Shown here piece after piece: positions 38,040-47,368 of a stretch of DNA of 64,000 bases. How positions within the stretch are numbered: position 1 is the first letter of the stretch; the number at the start of each line of letters is the position of its first letter. A model generated the notes under the pieces. That model was not told where the DNA came from and made no database searches. It saw only the letters and a program-made list of their open reading frames with translations. Both the position numbers and the translations under genes were made by a program. This DNA comes from Psychrobacter sp. M13. Lineage in GTDB: Bacteria > Pseudomonadota > Gammaproteobacteria > Pseudomonadales > Moraxellaceae. The stretch lies in assembly GCF_030718935.1 (NCBI RefSeq), contig NZ_CP132194.1, forward strand, positions 2,852,001 through 2,916,000, written 5' to 3'.

Positions 38040-38942
38040 TCAAGACTTTGGCACTCTAAGCCGCATTAAGCCTTGCTGTTGTACGGTTGCAACCAGATGA
38101 CCGTCTTGCCAAAACTGACCGTGATTAAGCCCCATCGCATTGGATGTGGTATCGCTCCACATATCATATAGCAGCCACTCATTTAGATCAAAATCACGAT
38201 GAAAGTGCATCGAATGATCGATACTAGCCGCTTGCAGACCACTGGTCATAAAGCTAATACCATGTGACATAAGTCCTGTGCCAACCAGATAATAATCAGA
38301 GGAAAACGCCAGTAGCGCTTGCTGAATAGCGATCGGCTGTTTGCCCAATTCAAGAATGCGTAACCAGTTGGCCTGTTTAGGTTTCATTGGCTCTGGGTGG
38401 ATAGGATCACGCGATTTGACGGGCTTGATCTCAACATGACGATGACGCATAAAACGCGATTTTAGAGCATCTGGTACTTTGCCAACATAGTCTTCTTTGA
38501 GCTCTTGCTCAGTTGCCAGATCTTCAGGCGGTGGATAAGCTGGCATATCCTCTTGATACTCTAAGCCCTCCTCCATCGAGGAAAACGAGGTAATCATCGA
38601 GAATATCACCTGCTCAACAGGCGGCTTACCGCGAGCTTGCTTGTACTGAATGGCAGTGACTTGACGCGCTGATAGGCTACGACCATCACGTAAGCGACGC
38701 ACTTGATAAATTACTGGCTGATCGATATCGCCACCGCGCAAAAAATAACCATGCAGGGAGTGACAAGGCTTATCTTCATCAAGCGTATGAGCTGCGGCCA
38801 TTATCGCTTGCGCCAATACTTGACCACCAAAGATACGCGCACCGACATAGTCGTGGCTTTTACCTTCGAATACATCAGGGCTGACTTCGATAAGCGTTAC
38901 AGTCGCCAGTAGCTCTGAGATCAGTTGCGCATGGTTGGGCAT
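38040..38942 (-). CDS. tesB: Acyl-CoA thioesterase II
   Basis: A double hot-dog thioesterase of 300 residues that hydrolyses acyl-CoA to free acid and CoA. The N-terminal half has ARIFGGQVLAQAIMAA and LHGYFLRGGD, the C-terminal half A-S-I-D-H-S-M-H-F-H-R and S-N-A-M-G-L-N-H-G, and the catalytic Asp-Thr/Ser-Gln set of TesB can be read from D in S-I-D-H and Q in N-H-G-Q. Length and layout match E. coli TesB (286) closely. It stands between mutY, convergent, and rapA, same strand. Role is mainly in turnover of acyl-CoA, and it also releases 3-hydroxyacids. Confidence 0.95.
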   Translation of the reverse strand: MPNHAQLISELLATVTLIEVSPDVFEGKSHDYVGARIFGGQVLAQAIMAAAHTLDEDKPCHSLHGYFLRGGDIDQPVIYQVRRLRDGRSLSARQVTAIQYKQARGKPPVEQVIFSMITSFSSMEEGLEYQEDMPAYPPPEDLATEQELKEDYVGKVPDALKSRFMRHRHVEIKPVKSRDPIHPEPMKPKQANWLRILELGKQPIAIQQALLAFSSDYYLVGTGLMSHGISFMTSGLQAASIDHSMHFHRDFDLNEWLLYDMWSDTTSNAMGLNHGQFWQDGHLVATVQQQGLMRLRVPKS

Positions 38943-39332
38943 AAAACTTCCTTACGTTCAATGAATACTGCTCGCTTATACATAGATAACATTCGCAATG
39001 ATTTGATTATAACGATACTCAAAGCGATCACTATAATAGGGGTAATCAATAAATAATAACTTTTATTTTAATAACTTAACTCGTATTTTATAGCTTATCC
39101 ACTATAAGTCTTGCTAGCGCTAAGCTTAGTTTTAAAGCCGGACATCTTACCCAATATTGACACGGTTAGCCAGTTATTGAATGATCAAAAGGGCAAATAA
39201 ACCTGACCGTTTGGGTTTTATTTTATACTGCAAAATAGCCAAACTATAAAACGTACTAGTAACTTTAATAAAAAGCCATAGCAATAAAAAAGAGATACTT
39301 AGCTAGTATCTCTTTTTTATTTTTAGACTATT
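38943..39332. other. Intergenic region between tesB and rapA
   Basis: No coding sequence or RNA gene is visible apart from the terminator of rapA at 39286-39319. A lone TTATCCACT at 39095 resembles a DnaA box but has no companions. The rest is AT-rich and holds the tesB promoter region. Confidence 0.6.
39286..39320 (-). terminator. Intrinsic terminator after rapA
   Basis: AAAAAGAGATACTAGCTAAGTATCTCTTTTTT type hairpin: on the plus strand AAAAAAGAGATACTT and AGTATCTCTTTTTT pair across a short loop, 13 bases past the end of rapA on the minus strand. Confidence 0.85.
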
Positions 39333-42251
39333 TTAAGGCTTTACTGATACCAGCACGCGGATTGAATCAGGCACTAAAGATAAAGTCGCCAGCGCCTGCT
39401 CACCTTGCAGTTGCAATTGCTCTAAGCGCTCAATCTCGGTATCTCGCACATTGGGATTGATCGTTTGCAGATGCTTGAGGCGTTTGACCTCGCGTGACCA
39501 TTGCTGGCTAAAGCGAGTATTCGCCTGCTCGCCAATATCTAGCAATTGCGCACGGGCGATGGCCTCAGCCTCGTAATAGCGCTGCTCTATCACATCACTA
39601 CGCGCTTTGATGACTTGACGCGCGCGGTTTTTATCCAAGCGCTCAATGTGCGGCATGATCATATCGCTACTGATACGACTCGATAAGTCGCTTCCTTGCT
39701 CGCTAATGAATACACGGATGTTTTGCGTAGGTAGTGTCGCAGGTAGATTCAGTAGCTTGGGCGCGATAGCCTCTACGCGAAAGTTCACTTCTAACATAAC
39801 CATACCTTGTGGCATAGCATTGCTTTTGAGCATACCGACCGTCGTATTACCAAAGGTGCTGGTACTCGCCAGCTCATAGATCGCACGCATCAATGGATGC
39901 TCATGAGTAACGAAGTCGATCTCTTCACGCTGTAGAGCCAGTTCACGCTCAAAGGTCAAGGTCATACCGTCCTCGTCGCCCAGTGGTAGACCTTCGATAT
40001 AGTCACTAATCTCAGTGCTATCGACCGGTGAGATAACCCACGAGCCATCACGCTGCACGCTATAATCGATATTAGCTGATGCCAAAAAACGCTCAACGAA
40101 TTGCGGCAATAGATTATTAGCATCAAAGTCATGCATGGCGTTCGCGATACGTCCTGCCACTCTTGGACGACACGAGTTATATTCTAAGAGACGGTCACGA
40201 CCCATTTGCAGTTGCGACTCAAGACCTAAGCGGGTTTGCTTGGCATCCGCAATAAGATCTTGCAAAATAACTTGGTTATCAGACGTATCCGCACATTCTA
40301 TTTTTATGCCTTCTAGCAGCGGCTTTAACTCTGCAATATATTGCTCTTGTACGCTTTGCGCGGTTGGAGATATCTGGTTAAAGATATTGAGCGCACTATT
40401 GTACCAGTGATACAGACGCTCTTGCGCGGTGCCTTCAATATAAGGCACATGCAAAGTAATTTGCTCAGTCTGTCCGATACGATCTAAGCGACCGATACGC
40501 TGCTCTAGAGTATCGGGATTGGCAGGTAGATCCCAAAGTATCAACTGGCTGGCAAACTGAAAATTACGCCCTTCCGAGCCAATCTCCGAGCACAGTAATA
40601 TCTGCGCGCCCTCGGTATCAGCAAAGTAGGCCGACGCTTGGTCACGCTCAAGTAGCGTCATCTGTTCGGTAAAGATCGCAGTTTTGATACCAGCATGTAG
40701 ACGTAATACCGCCTCCAGGCTCTCAACGGTCGCACCACTACGCGCTATGAGTAGCACCTTTTTCTGACGCAGTTCGCCCTTTAGAATATCAATCAACCAC
40801 GGGACGCGTGGCTCATCCTCAAGCCAGCTACCATCGGGTTGGTTTTCTTCACCCCATAACTGCTCGCGCAACTTGCCAACGGTCTGATAGCTGCCTATCC
40901 AAGTATCTGGCAGTGGTAGCGGATGTGCTCGGCTTGTGCGCCCATAAAAGCCTTTAACGCTCTCACGAGTATTACGGAATAACACTCGGCCCGTACCATG
41001 GCGATCCAGCAATTCATTGAGCGCATAAGTGCGCAGTTTCTCGTCTTCGTTGATCGCCGCTAGCTCATAGTCACTAACCTCAAGCAGGTGGGTCAACGCG
41101 GCTATTTGATTAACGCTTAACGGCTCATCTTCTATTAAGGTACTAGCTACCAAAGCCGTCTGAGCAAAAGCCTCTTGACCATCGATAAACTCTTCTAAGT
41201 CATCGAAGCGATCGGCATCGAGCAGGCGCAAACGAGCAAAGTGGCTCTCAACCCCAAGCTGTTCGGGCGTCGCTGTTAGCAATAATACACCCGCCGTTTC
41301 TTCCGCAAAATCAGCAACTAAATCATATTTCTCATTACCGCCTGAAGCCTCATTCCAATGCAGATGATGCGCTTCATCAACGACTAACAGATCAAAACCT
41401 GCCTCCATCGCTTGATCGTACAGATCATGATGATCAAGCAACAAGTCCATACCTGCGATAATACACTGCTCGGTTGCAAAGACGTTTTGCTCAGGATCAT
41501 GCTCTTTAATCGCGGCGGTGCGCACTAGATCAAACAGCGCAAAGTTGAGATTAAAGCGTCGACGTAGCTCGATCATCCACTGATACTGCAAGCTATCAGG
41601 TACTAAGATCAGCACCCGCTCAGCTTTACCTGTGAGGAGCTGCTGATGAATGATCAAACCTGCTTCGATAGTTTTGCCAAGGCCGACCTCATCCGCGAGT
41701 AATACGCGTGGCGCGATACGTTTGCCGACTTCATGAGCGATATACAGCTGATGCTCAATAATATCAACACGCGCGCCCATAAAACCCTTGAGCGGATGTC
41801 CTGCCAGCGCGGTTTGCATACGCAAAATATCTTGGCGCAAATCATACCAGTCGCTGCGCTCAATACGTCCTGCCAGCAAGCGCTCAAGCGGCTTTGCTAG
41901 GGTAATATTAGCGGCAAGACGGGTCTCCATGATAGGCTTTATAGCAGTGCCTTGCTCATCATCTTCGACACTATATTTGAGCACACCCATCACCTCATCA
42001 ACATCAGTGACGGTATAATTGTGACCTTGTTGATCACAGATACTATCGCCAACTTTGAATATGACTCGTGATAAAGGCGCGGACATCTTGGCGTAGACGC
42101 GCATCTCTTCGCTCTGTGGAAATAAGATATGTACACAGCGATCATCGACATCGATGACCACACCTAAGCCAAGTTCAGACTCAGTATCAGATAAATAACG
42201 TTGACCAACGGCGAATTCGGAGCTGTGCAGAGAGGCGGCAGTAATAGTCAT
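39333..42251 (-). CDS. rapA: RNA polymerase-associated ATPase RapA
   Basis: A SWI2/SNF2-type ATPase of 972 residues that recycles stalled or post-termination RNA polymerase. The N-terminal Tudor-like domains (about 13-110) contain the F-A-V-G-Q-R-Y-L-S-D-T-E-S-E-L-G-L-G-V-V motif of RapA; the helicase core follows with Walker A DEVGLGKT (187-194), DEAHH (292-296), and later the motif VI Q-R-I-G-R-L-D-R-I-G-Q. Like E. coli RapA (968 residues), it also has the C-terminal spacer and two further domains. The promoter region is shared with the divergent dehydrogenase gene. A terminator follows directly after the stop codon. Confidence 0.97.
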   Translation of the reverse strand: MTITAASLHSSEFAVGQRYLSDTESELGLGVVIDVDDRCVHILFPQSEEMRVYAKMSAPLSRVIFKVGDSICDQQGHNYTVTDVDEVMGVLKYSVEDDEQGTAIKPIMETRLAANITLAKPLERLLAGRIERSDWYDLRQDILRMQTALAGHPLKGFMGARVDIIEHQLYIAHEVGKRIAPRVLLADEVGLGKTIEAGLIIHQQLLTGKAERVLILVPDSLQYQWMIELRRRFNLNFALFDLVRTAAIKEHDPEQNVFATEQCIIAGMDLLLDHHDLYDQAMEAGFDLLVVDEAHHLHWNEASGGNEKYDLVADFAEETAGVLLLTATPEQLGVESHFARLRLLDADRFDDLEEFIDGQEAFAQTALVASTLIEDEPLSVNQIAALTHLLEVSDYELAAINEDEKLRTYALNELLDRHGTGRVLFRNTRESVKGFYGRTSRAHPLPLPDTWIGSYQTVGKLREQLWGEENQPDGSWLEDEPRVPWLIDILKGELRQKKVLLIARSGATVESLEAVLRLHAGIKTAIFTEQMTLLERDQASAYFADTEGAQILLCSEIGSEGRNFQFASQLILWDLPANPDTLEQRIGRLDRIGQTEQITLHVPYIEGTAQERLYHWYNSALNIFNQISPTAQSVQEQYIAELKPLLEGIKIECADTSDNQVILQDLIADAKQTRLGLESQLQMGRDRLLEYNSCRPRVAGRIANAMHDFDANNLLPQFVERFLASANIDYSVQRDGSWVISPVDSTEISDYIEGLPLGDEDGMTLTFERELALQREEIDFVTHEHPLMRAIYELASTSTFGNTTVGMLKSNAMPQGMVMLEVNFRVEAIAPKLLNLPATLPTQNIRVFISEQGSDLSSRISSDMIMPHIERLDKNRARQVIKARSDVIEQRYYEAEAIARAQLLDIGEQANTRFSQQWSREVKRLKHLQTINPNVRDTEIERLEQLQLQGEQALATLSLVPDSIRVLVSVKP

Positions 42252-42634
42252 AGGGCAGTGTCTTTTTGTACTCAGTTAAGAAGAAGATAAGTCGTAATAA
42301 TGATACGTTTGGGCTATTTCTATTTAATAAACGCAAAACTAATAAGTGTAAAGTTAATCAGCGCAAAAGCCGAACCATTATATAACGTTAGCGGTTAGAT
42401 GAGTGCGTTATTCTCACTTTTCAAGAGACTATCTATTTACCAAGTTCTGAGCGCCATTAAGTCTAAATGCTATCAATTCATAAGTGCTGCCAAATTATAA
42501 GCGCTGTTAAATGATAAGTGTAATAGTCAGCGGTTCTCGTTCGTGCCTTCTTATGCTACATTGACTACAAAACTCACAACACTGTTTATAGCATGAGCTG
42601 ATGTTTACCGAAAATAAATATTTAAGGAATAACC
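42252..42634. other. Divergent rapA/dehydrogenase spacer with 17-bp tandem repeat
   Basis: No gene is visible. The sequence ATAAGTGCTGCCAAATT (42480-42496) is followed directly by ATAAGCGCTGTTAAATG (42497-42513) and then ATAAGTGTAAT, an imperfect 17-bp repeat of about 2.6 copies, which may bind a regulator. Other single ATAAGTG and CTGTTAA motifs lie upstream near 42340. Confidence 0.55.
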
Positions 42635-43576
42635 ATGAAAGCTGTATTTTTAGATAGAGGAACATTTTCTCAAGACTTAGACTTACCAGTACCAGCGGGT
42701 ATCACTGATTACGTCACTTATGAAGATACTGAACATAGCGACGAGATTATCATCGAGCGCTGTAGTGATGCCGATATTATTATCACTAATAAAGTTAAGA
42801 TCAGCGCAGCAGCGATTGCCAAGCTGCCCAAGCTGAAGCTCATTCAGCTAACGGCTACAGGTATGAATAATGTCGATCAAGATGCCTGCAAAACCCATAA
42901 TGTCACCCTATTAAATGTTGCAGGCTATGCAGTCAAGAGCGTACCTGAACATACCTTTATGCTCATGCTTAATGCGATGCGTGCAGGTGTCTATTATCAT
43001 AACAAAGTCATCGACGGCTCATGGCAAGACAATGGCAACTGGTGTCTGCTCGATGTACCCCTGATAGATCTAGAGGATAAAACCTTAGGTATTATCGGTG
43101 TGGGTACTATCGGTAAACGCGTCACCGACATTGCCCGTGCTTTTGGCATGACAGTATTATGGGCGGAACACCAAGGTCGCGAGCCGCGCAACGGCGACTA
43201 TACGGCATTCGACGAAGTGCTTGCGAGCTCAGATGTCATTAGCTTGCATTGCCCATTAACTGAGCAAACTGAACATCTCATTGATAAAGAAACGCTTGCC
43301 AAAATGCACAAGCAGCCCTTGATCATCAATGTCGCACGCGGCGGTATCGTCGATTCGCAAGCGCTAACCGATGCCATCAACAGTGAGCAAATTATCGGTT
43401 ATGGTAGCGATGTCTTTGAACAAGAGCCAATCGCTGCTGACGACCCACTGCACAGTCTTAGCAAGCATCCACGGGTGATATTTAGCCCGCATAATGCTTG
43501 GGGTAGCGAAAGTGCGCAAATCACTTTGTGGAATATTTTAAGCAAGCAAGTGGCTGAGTTTATTGAGAATAGCTAA
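42635..43576 (+). CDS. D-2-hydroxyacid dehydrogenase (glycerate dehydrogenase type)
   Basis: An NAD(P)-dependent dehydrogenase of 313 residues. The nucleotide fold has G-V-G-T-I-G at 155-160; the catalytic R235 lies in NVARGGIVD, E264 in FEQEP, and H286 in SPHNAWG. The pattern from GYAVKSVPEHTF to VPLIDLEDKT matches HprA-type glycerate/hydroxypyruvate reductases, but a lactate or other D-2-hydroxyacid substrate cannot be excluded. AAGGAATAACC precedes the ATG. It is divergent from rapA and ends about 60 bases before a convergent monooxygenase gene. Confidence 0.9.
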   Translation: MKAVFLDRGTFSQDLDLPVPAGITDYVTYEDTEHSDEIIIERCSDADIIITNKVKISAAAIAKLPKLKLIQLTATGMNNVDQDACKTHNVTLLNVAGYAVKSVPEHTFMLMLNAMRAGVYYHNKVIDGSWQDNGNWCLLDVPLIDLEDKTLGIIGVGTIGKRVTDIARAFGMTVLWAEHQGREPRNGDYTAFDEVLASSDVISLHCPLTEQTEHLIDKETLAKMHKQPLIINVARGGIVDSQALTDAINSEQIIGYGSDVFEQEPIAADDPLHSLSKHPRVIFSPHNAWGSESAQITLWNILSKQVAEFIENS

Positions 43577-43636
43577 TGCTAGGGCGATAAGCACGATTGA
43601 TGCGTGAAAAGCGACCTATTACAACTAGCAAAAAGT

Positions 43637-45298
43637 CTAGCGACTAAAGCTGAGCCACTTGTCCTTTATCCGTCGATGTTTGAGTATGATACGATCACTT
43701 AAGTAATTGCTAGTGACTTTCCATGGATAGCGGTCGCCTTGCTTGGGTAGCTCATCTTTAGCGCGGCTAATATAGCCTGCTGATAGTGAACCCATGATCG
43801 TATCTGCTTGGCGCTGCACATTTTCGCCTTCAATCTCAGCTTGCGGCACAGCTGTATAATAGCGATGCTTTTTCATATGACTCAATAGCCTTATCAAGTA
43901 GCTACAGGCCAGATCGACTTTGAGCGTCCATGAGGCATTGGTATAACCAAAGATAACCGCCATATTAGGAATACCCTCAACCAACACCGCTTTGTAAGTC
44001 ATACGTGTGCCAATAGTAGTCGCTATCCCATCGACATATACCTTTGCTCCGCCCAGCATTTGTAATTTCAGCCCCGTTGCCGTAACGATAATATCAGCAT
44101 CAAGGTGTTGACCTGAGTGCAGCTGAATACCTGTCTGGGTAAAGTGGCTGATCTGGTCAGTGACTATTTCTGCCCGCTCGCCATGCAAAGCTAGAAATAA
44201 GTCACTATCAGGTATAGCGCACAGGCGCTCATCCCAAGGATTATAATCGGGTAAAAAGTGCTTAACATCCACTCCGCTACCCTTCAGATCTTGCTTGGCC
44301 CAATGCTTGAGTAGACCACGCATCACCTTTGGCGCATGTACAGCTAATTGATAGACGCCTTGTTGTCTAAGCACATTACGTACGCGTAGCAAAGTATAAG
44401 CTTGCTGCTCGGATAATGGTGAATATTTGGCAGACAACCATGTCAGCGCAGCGTCATCACCTGCAACGCTGGCGACATAAGTCGGTCTACGTTGTAGCAT
44501 CGTCACATGGCGCGCGCACTGCTCGGCATCTTTATCGACTAGCGCTGGCAATAAAGTCATCGCTGTTGCGCCACTACCGATAATCACCACCTTTTTATCG
44601 CTATAATCTACATCTTGCCAAAGCTGGGGATGCACGATTTGCCCTGCAAAGTCCTCTTCACCTTCAAAGTGCGGTCGATAGCCTGCTTCGTAATCATAAT
44701 AGCCTGTCGCGCCAACCACAAAGTTTGCTGATAAAGTAAACATCTCGCCGCTATTATGATTTTTTACGGTCGCCGTCCATAGCTGTTGGCTAGTTGACCA
44801 TGACAATTGCTGGACTTCATGACGATAGCGAATGTGCTGGATAACCTTGTACTCGCGGGCAGTATCGGTGATATAACTCTTGATGTCGCTGCCGCTGGCG
44901 AGCATTCTGACATTGACCCAAGGGCGAAAGCTGTAACCAAAAGTGAGCGCGTCTGAGTCTGAACGAATCCCTGGATAATTAAATAAATCCCAAGTACCGC
45001 CTAGGTCTGCGCGTTTCTCTAACACTACAAAACGCTGAGTTGAGGACTGCTTTCTATTCTGTTTTTTTGGCCTATAGCGCTTTTTTTTAGTGAAACTTTT
45101 ACGATCAAAAAGATTATTACCAAAATAGCTTTGCTGCTTACTTTGTTGTAAATGGCAGGCCATACCGATGCCAGCGACACCTGCGCCAATAACCAACACT
45201 TCATAATCTGCGCGCGCCGTTGATGGCGACTGACTATTTGCAAATCGGCTACTGACGCCATTTTTAATAGCTTGTTTGGCTGTGCTAATATCGAGCAT
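43637..45298 (-). CDS. Flavin-containing monooxygenase, Baeyer-Villiger type
   Basis: The 553-residue protein has an FAD fold (V-I-G-A-G-V-A-G-I-G at 36-45), a second Rossmann motif GSGATA (241-246) for NADPH, and the Baeyer-Villiger fingerprint F-x-G-x-x-x-H-x-x-x-W at 217-227. Other family features are L-G-G-T-W near 99-103 and Y-P-G-x-R-S-D near 108-114. Such enzymes insert oxygen into ketones. An odd feature is an insert of about 30 basic residues (N-R-K, F-T-K-K-K-R-Y-R-P-K-K-Q) at about 58-88, between the Q-Q-S-Y-F and V-V-L-E-K-R strands. It converges on the dehydrogenase gene. Confidence 0.88.
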   Translation of the reverse strand: MLDISTAKQAIKNGVSSRFANSQSPSTARADYEVLVIGAGVAGIGMACHLQQSKQQSYFGNNLFDRKSFTKKKRYRPKKQNRKQSSTQRFVVLEKRADLGGTWDLFNYPGIRSDSDALTFGYSFRPWVNVRMLASGSDIKSYITDTAREYKVIQHIRYRHEVQQLSWSTSQQLWTATVKNHNSGEMFTLSANFVVGATGYYDYEAGYRPHFEGEEDFAGQIVHPQLWQDVDYSDKKVVIIGSGATAMTLLPALVDKDAEQCARHVTMLQRRPTYVASVAGDDAALTWLSAKYSPLSEQQAYTLLRVRNVLRQQGVYQLAVHAPKVMRGLLKHWAKQDLKGSGVDVKHFLPDYNPWDERLCAIPDSDLFLALHGERAEIVTDQISHFTQTGIQLHSGQHLDADIIVTATGLKLQMLGGAKVYVDGIATTIGTRMTYKAVLVEGIPNMAVIFGYTNASWTLKVDLACSYLIRLLSHMKKHRYYTAVPQAEIEGENVQRQADTIMGSLSAGYISRAKDELPKQGDRYPWKVTSNYLSDRIILKHRRIKDKWLSFSR

Positions 45299-45488
45299 AA
45301 TATTATCCTTGTATAACTTATCACTATCTTATTATGAATAAGCTAGTAGTTTATTGAGAATACTCGACTCTATAGTTCACATCTGTACACCGCTACCTTG
45401 TCATGCCCCTAACAATATAAAAGTGCAGCGTTTAAAAGCTTAGCCATTCAAAAATTTTAGCGTTTGTAACCACTTAACGCCTATTCAT

Positions 45489-46202
45489 TCAAAAAGGACA
45501 CGGACTTTGCCAATCCATCCAAGCACCCAGCACAGGATGCTTAAGGCGCAATTGCTGCGCGTGCAAGTTCAGCCTTGGTGCGATAGTCAAGGCGGCATCC
45601 TCAGCATAGATAGGGTCACCAATGATCACATGACCGGCATGCACCATATGCACCCGCAGCTGATGGCTACGACCCGTCACTGGCTGCAGCGCAACCCTAG
45701 TCACCGTTTGCCCCGCACAGTCCTCAAAACCTAGTATTTCATATTTAGTCAGCGCATTTTTATGCCAGTCGAGATCTACCACATGACGCGGTTTAGTCGT
45801 AGGCTCGTAGCGTACAGGGATAGATATTTTACCTCTTGTACCGACAGCTTCCCACTCGCCGAATACTCGCGCTTGATAAGTTTTTTGCGGCAAGCGCTCA
45901 ATAAATTGCTTACTGATATGGGTTTGCGCAGCAGCATTTTTGGCAAATATTAGTAGCCCTGAGGTATCCATATCCAAACGATGAATCAATTTGACCTGTG
46001 GATTGACGCGCTCAAGCCTAGCGAGTAAGCTCACTTTAAGCGTCTTACCATCGACACTAAGCAGACCTGCTGGCTTATCAATCAGCCAAATATCATCATC
46101 TTCATAGACAGTCACTTGCTCTGCAAAATCTCTAAAAAATCGAGCATCCTGTTGAGCTTCTTGTAGATTAAGAGCGGTTGTAGTGTCGTCATTGTAGAGC
46201 AT
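45489..46202 (-). CDS. rluA: RluA-type pseudouridine synthase
   Basis: A 237-residue enzyme that converts uridine to pseudouridine in rRNA or tRNA. The catalytic Asp sits in the motif L-I-H-R-L-D-M-D-T-S-G-L-L-I-F-A, and the G-R-S-H-Q-L-R-V-H-M motif follows, both diagnostic. K-T-Y-Q-A-R-V-F-G is also typical. It is short, without an S4 domain, so it resembles RluA (23S U746 and tRNA U32) more than RluC/D. The ATG at 46202 is preferred; a TTG eight codons upstream is also open. It is convergent with nothing nearby on the left, and the next gene rightward, trxA, is on the plus strand. Confidence 0.9.
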   Translation of the reverse strand: MLYNDDTTTALNLQEAQQDARFFRDFAEQVTVYEDDDIWLIDKPAGLLSVDGKTLKVSLLARLERVNPQVKLIHRLDMDTSGLLIFAKNAAAQTHISKQFIERLPQKTYQARVFGEWEAVGTRGKISIPVRYEPTTKPRHVVDLDWHKNALTKYEILGFEDCAGQTVTRVALQPVTGRSHQLRVHMVHAGHVIIGDPIYAEDAALTIAPRLNLHAQQLRLKHPVLGAWMDWQSPCPF

Positions 46203-46485
46203 AAAATTACTACTTATATAGGGCAAGTTAAAGTTGTTTGAATATTTACAATTTACTCAACAGTAAACTATAAGTACTTGAGGAAGTTAAGTGTTGTTTG
46301 ATATGTCAATTTGGGTGTCGATTTATTGTATTAATAGTAATGGTTAGCTATTTCAACCAGCTATGTACTATCAAGCATGCTAGTATAACGGCATATTTTT
46401 ATTCATCCTCAATTTTCTTTAATCGGGCTTTAACTGCTTAATGTTAATGGCTGAATTAAAGAAATCATAAAAAAGAGAGAAAATT

Positions 46486-46812
46486 ATGTCAGATCTTATC
46501 GTAAATACTACTGATGACAACTTTGATCAAGATGTCTTGCAAGCAGATGTTCCTGTTTTGGTTGATTTTTGGGCAACGTGGTGTGGCCCATGTAAATCTA
46601 TTGCGCCTATCTTAGAAGATTTAGCGAGCGAGTACGAAGGTAAAGTCAAAATCGTCAAAGTCGATGTCGATAGCAACCCACAAGCGGCGAGCCGTTTTGG
46701 TATTCGTAACATTCCTACTTTGTTTGTCTTCAAAAACGGCGAAAAAGTAGATTCTGTTATGGGTCTACAACCAAAGTCTGAGCTGGCTAAAGTATTAGAC
46801 AAACATATTTAA
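46486..46812 (+). CDS. trxA: Thioredoxin 1
   Basis: A 108-residue thioredoxin with the redox motif W-C-G-P-C at 32-36 in DFWATWCGPCKSIAP, the cis-Pro in NIPTLF and the conserved F-K-N-G-E-K. It reduces disulfides in cytoplasmic proteins with electrons from thioredoxin reductase. As in E. coli it stands just upstream of rho. AGAGAGAAAATT precedes the ATG, and a strong terminator lies 48 bases after the stop, so the transcript of rho starts separately. Confidence 0.97.
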   Translation: MSDLIVNTTDDNFDQDVLQADVPVLVDFWATWCGPCKSIAPILEDLASEYEGKVKIVKVDVDSNPQAASRFGIRNIPTLFVFKNGEKVDSVMGLQPKSELAKVLDKHI

Positions 46813-46860
46813 GCGTTTTGCACTAACCAGACTTGATCAACGCTAACCTGATCGAGAATA

Positions 46861-46896
46861 AAAAAAGCCGTTATCTCATCCAGATAACGGCTTTTT
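46861..46896 (+). terminator. Intrinsic terminator after trxA
   Basis: AAAAAAGCCGTTATCT, loop, AGATAACGGCTTTTT: a perfect 11-bp stem with A and T runs just after trxA. Confidence 0.92.
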
Positions 46897-46948
46897 GCTA
46901 CCGTTTGAGCTAAAAAAATTAATTATCCAATTTTTTTAGCAAAAATAA

Positions 46949-46978
46949 TTGACAAGGCTATCTTGAAAACCGTATAGT
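46949..46978 (+). promoter_or_regulatory. rho promoter
   Basis: TTGACA (46949-46954) and TATAGT (46973-46978) with 18 bases between. The start codon of rho is about 385 bases further, so transcripts from here would have a very long leader, as is common for autoregulated rho genes. Confidence 0.7.
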
Positions 46979-47368
46979 CGTGTCTCAAGAAAAATCTAAT
47001 ATATGTTATAAGCGTCCTGTCGCTGGTTACCTTGTGTTTATTATCATTGAATACAAATATAATTATTAGATACCGTAACTAGCTATCATTACTAAATATT
47101 GTAACTAGTCGTCATTACTGAATAAATAAATAACTACGATAATAAGTATTAAATACTTATCATATCCCTTTATGTGGCCTTTCTTATCGTCATCATTTCT
47201 TTGCTCTTTTTAATAGTGCAAGTAATGACTCGATGTATAAAATCTGGTTCTACCTAAAGATCAACTTTGTGCACACCTCCTATTATCATACTAATGTTGT
47301 CCCAAACAATGTCATAGGTTGTGCTTTCAATGGCCTCTCGCGCCTGATCACCTGCTAACGACTTATCT
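46979..47368 (+). other. Long untranslated leader of rho
   Basis: About 390 bases without a supported gene; a 72-residue frame on the other strand overlaps the rho start and is rejected. Several C-rich stretches and TTAATAATAAG-like direct repeats (near 47050-47155, with GTAACTAG and ATTACT repeated) are present. A leader of this kind is likely used for Rho feedback. Confidence 0.5.

Noticed and set aside
39095..39103. DnaA-box-like TTATCCACT
   Set aside because: A single imperfect match, no cluster and no replication genes nearby, so not an origin.
45025..45324. Minus-strand frame overlapping the monooxygenase start
   Set aside because: It is a different frame over the well-supported FAD domain.
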